From Gemmatimonadota bacterium (GTDB taxonomy: Bacteria > Gemmatimonadota > Gemmatimonadetes > Longimicrobiales > Gaopeijiaceae), in assembly GCA_003567615.1 (NCBI GenBank), contig PWZC01000044.1, positions 1-6,916 of the forward strand: a DNA stretch of 6,916 nt, in the 5' to 3' direction. The position numbers were made by a program, and so were the translations under genes. Below, piece after piece: positions 5,517-6,916 of the stretch. The notes under the pieces were generated by a model that searched no databases, was not told where the DNA came from, and saw only the letters and a program-made list of their open reading frames with translations. Every line of letters starts with the position of its first letter. Position 1 is the first letter of the stretch.

Positions 5517-6916
5517 ATGACCCACGACCTGATCCGGTCCGTTCTCCAGGACGTCCTCCGGGAGATGGGGGTGGAAGATCCCCAGGTCCACCTCGAGCGT
5601 CCCCGGGATCCCTCCCATGGGGACGTGGCCACCAATGTGGCCATGACGCTGGCGGCGACCCTCCGGCGGGCTCCTCGTGCCATCGCCCAGGAGATCCAGG
5701 AGCGGATTCCGGAGGGCACCGCCGGAATCGCCTCGGTGGAGGTGGCAGGGCCAGGCTTCCTGAACTTTCGGCTGACCACCTCGGCAGTGGGTGAGGTTGT
5801 CGGTCGTATCCTGAAGCAGTGCAGTGACTTCGGACGGAGCGGAACCGGCTCCGGGCAACCTGTCGTGGTGGAGTTCGTCTCGGCCAATCCAACCGGCCTT
5901 CTCCACCTCGGGCACGGGCGCCAGGCGGCGCTGGGCGACGCCATCTGTTCCCTTCTGGAGTGGACGGGTTGGAAGGTGCACCGGGAGTTCTACTACAACG
6001 ATGCCGGGCGCCAGATCGAGCGCTTGGCCGAAAGCGTCCGGGCTCGCTATCTGCAGGCTCTGGGGGTGGAGGCCCAGGTACCCGAAGACGGCTACCACGG
6101 TTCTACCGTGACCGAGGTGGCTGGGGACTTCCTGACCGCTGAGGGGGACCGATGGCGGGAAGATCCGGAGGGTGAGGGGCTCGACCGCATGCGCCGCTTC
6201 GCCGTGGATCGCCTTCGCCGGGAGCAGGACCGGGACCTGAACGGGTTCCGGGTGCACTTCGATGAGTACTATCTGGAGTCGTCGCTCTACGACGATGGAC
6301 GGGTGGACGATACGGTGGAGCGCCTGCGGAATACGGGGCTCGTTTTCGACAGGGACGGAGCCGTTTGGCTCCGGACGTCGGAGTTCGGGGACCAGAAGGA
6401 CCGGGTCATGATCAAGTCCGATGGGTCCGCCACCTACTTCCTTCCGGATGTGGCGTACCATGTCACCAAGTGGGAGCGGGGCTTCCACCACGCCATCAAT
6501 GTGCAGGGTGCGGATCACCACGGAACGGTGGCCCGGGTCCAGGGGGGGCTTCAGGCGCTGGGACTTCCCCGGGGATATCCCGAGTATGTCCTGCATCAGA
6601 TGGTGACGGTGGAGCAGGGTGGCCAGGAGGTGAAGTTCTCCAAGCGGGCCGGCGACTACCTGACCCTTCGGGATCTGGTGGAGGAGGTCGGGGTCGATGT
6701 GACCCGCTACTTCTTCCTCATGCGGAAGCCCGAGGCCCACCTGGTCTTCGATCTGGATTGGGCCCGGGATCAGTCCGACAAGAATCCGGTGTACAAGGCC
6801 CAGTATGCCCATGCGCGGGTCTGCTCAATCCTGCGCCGGGCCGGGATCGGGAGTGGGCTCGAGGGAGGGGACGGCACCGATCTCCTCACCGCGGATCTGG
6901 CGCTCCTGGCCGAAGA
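5517..6916 (+). CDS. argS: Arginyl-tRNA synthetase (3' end cut by window edge)
   Basis: Class I aminoacyl-tRNA synthetase that charges tRNA-Arg with arginine, cytoplasmic. From ATG 5517 the frame is open to the last base, giving 466 codons; E. coli ArgS is 577 aa, so roughly 100 or more C-terminal residues are missing. Residues 1 to about 90 form the N-terminal tRNA-recognition domain, with the family strings HGDVATNVAM and VAGPGFLNFRL. The catalytic core begins at EFVSANPTG, followed by the HIGH motif as H130-L-G-H133 and then REFYYNDAGRQIERL. Further on are GADHHGTVARVQ (331-342) and the KMSKS-equivalent K373-F-S-K-R377 in VKFSKRAGDYLTL. NPVYKAQYAHARVCSILRRA (from about 423) opens the DALR anticodon-binding domain. 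All core motifs are intact, with no frameshift. The gene follows the zinc-ribbon gene by 6 bases. A long open frame on the opposite strand is a codon-bias shadow. Identification is secure. Confidence 0.97.
   Translation, partial: MTHDLIRSVLQDVLREMGVEDPQVHLERPRDPSHGDVATNVAMTLAATLRRAPRAIAQEIQERIPEGTAGIASVEVAGPGFLNFRLTTSAVGEVVGRILKQCSDFGRSGTGSGQPVVVEFVSANPTGLLHLGHGRQAALGDAICSLLEWTGWKVHREFYYNDAGRQIERLAESVRARYLQALGVEAQVPEDGYHGSTVTEVAGDFLTAEGDRWREDPEGEGLDRMRRFAVDRLRREQDRDLNGFRVHFDEYYLESSLYDDGRVDDTVERLRNTGLVFDRDGAVWLRTSEFGDQKDRVMIKSDGSATYFLPDVAYHVTKWERGFHHAINVQGADHHGTVARVQGGLQALGLPRGYPEYVLHQMVTVEQGGQEVKFSKRAGDYLTLRDLVEEVGVDVTRYFFLMRKPEAHLVFDLDWARDQSDKNPVYKAQYAHARVCSILRRAGIGSGLEGGDGTDLLTADLALLAE

Noticed and set aside
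5490..6812. 440-aa open frame on the - strand opposite argS
   Set aside because: argS on the + strand has every family motif intact. The antisense translation has no domain I recognise and is a shadow of the codon bias.

Overview
This is a G+C-rich bacterial chromosomal segment, roughly two-thirds G+C by eye. Six protein-coding genes are packed head to tail on the + strand. The strong third-position G/C bias, GTG/ATG starts, 4-base start/stop overlaps, and the form of the short mutase and of the MPTYEYRCPxGH zinc-ribbon protein suggest Gemmatimonadota or a similar high-G+C Gram-negative lineage. That placement is inference, since no marker in the window fixes the taxon. I see no mobile element, CRISPR array, tRNA or rRNA, and no sign of recent transfer.

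Block 1 (1-4992) is a tightly coupled cluster. It starts with a biotin carboxylase subunit whose N-terminus lies before the window. Next come an RlmD/RumA-type 23S rRNA m5U methyltransferase, a separate biotin-carrier protein (biotinyl-Lys in EAMKMEN), and the large catalytic subunit of methylmalonyl-CoA mutase. Junctions are a 4-base GTGA overlap, a 6-base gap and a 4-base ATGA overlap, so the four genes are probably one transcription unit. The metabolic logic is propionyl-CoA to methylmalonyl-CoA to succinyl-CoA, as used in breakdown of odd-chain fatty acids, Val, Ile and Met. The carboxyltransferase subunit, the epimerase, the B12-binding mutase subunit and the MeaB-type chaperone are not in the window. 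The rRNA methyltransferase sits between the two halves of the carboxylase.

Block 2 (4993-5168) is the only real intergenic gap. It holds weak inverted repeats and no convincing promoter or terminator.

Block 3 (5169-6916) holds a small FmdB-type zinc-ribbon protein with a Ser/Gly/Pro-rich tail. Six bases later comes argS (arginyl-tRNA synthetase), which runs off the right edge still open.

The window is mostly ordinary metabolic and translation genes. The points most worth a second look are the gene order (a split carboxylase interrupted by an rRNA methyltransferase), an in-frame 18-bp tandem duplication inside rlmD, and a mutase with methylmalonyl-CoA-type specificity residues in a short, isobutyryl-CoA-mutase-like body lacking the cobalamin domain. 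I found no clear evidence of a previously undescribed system.
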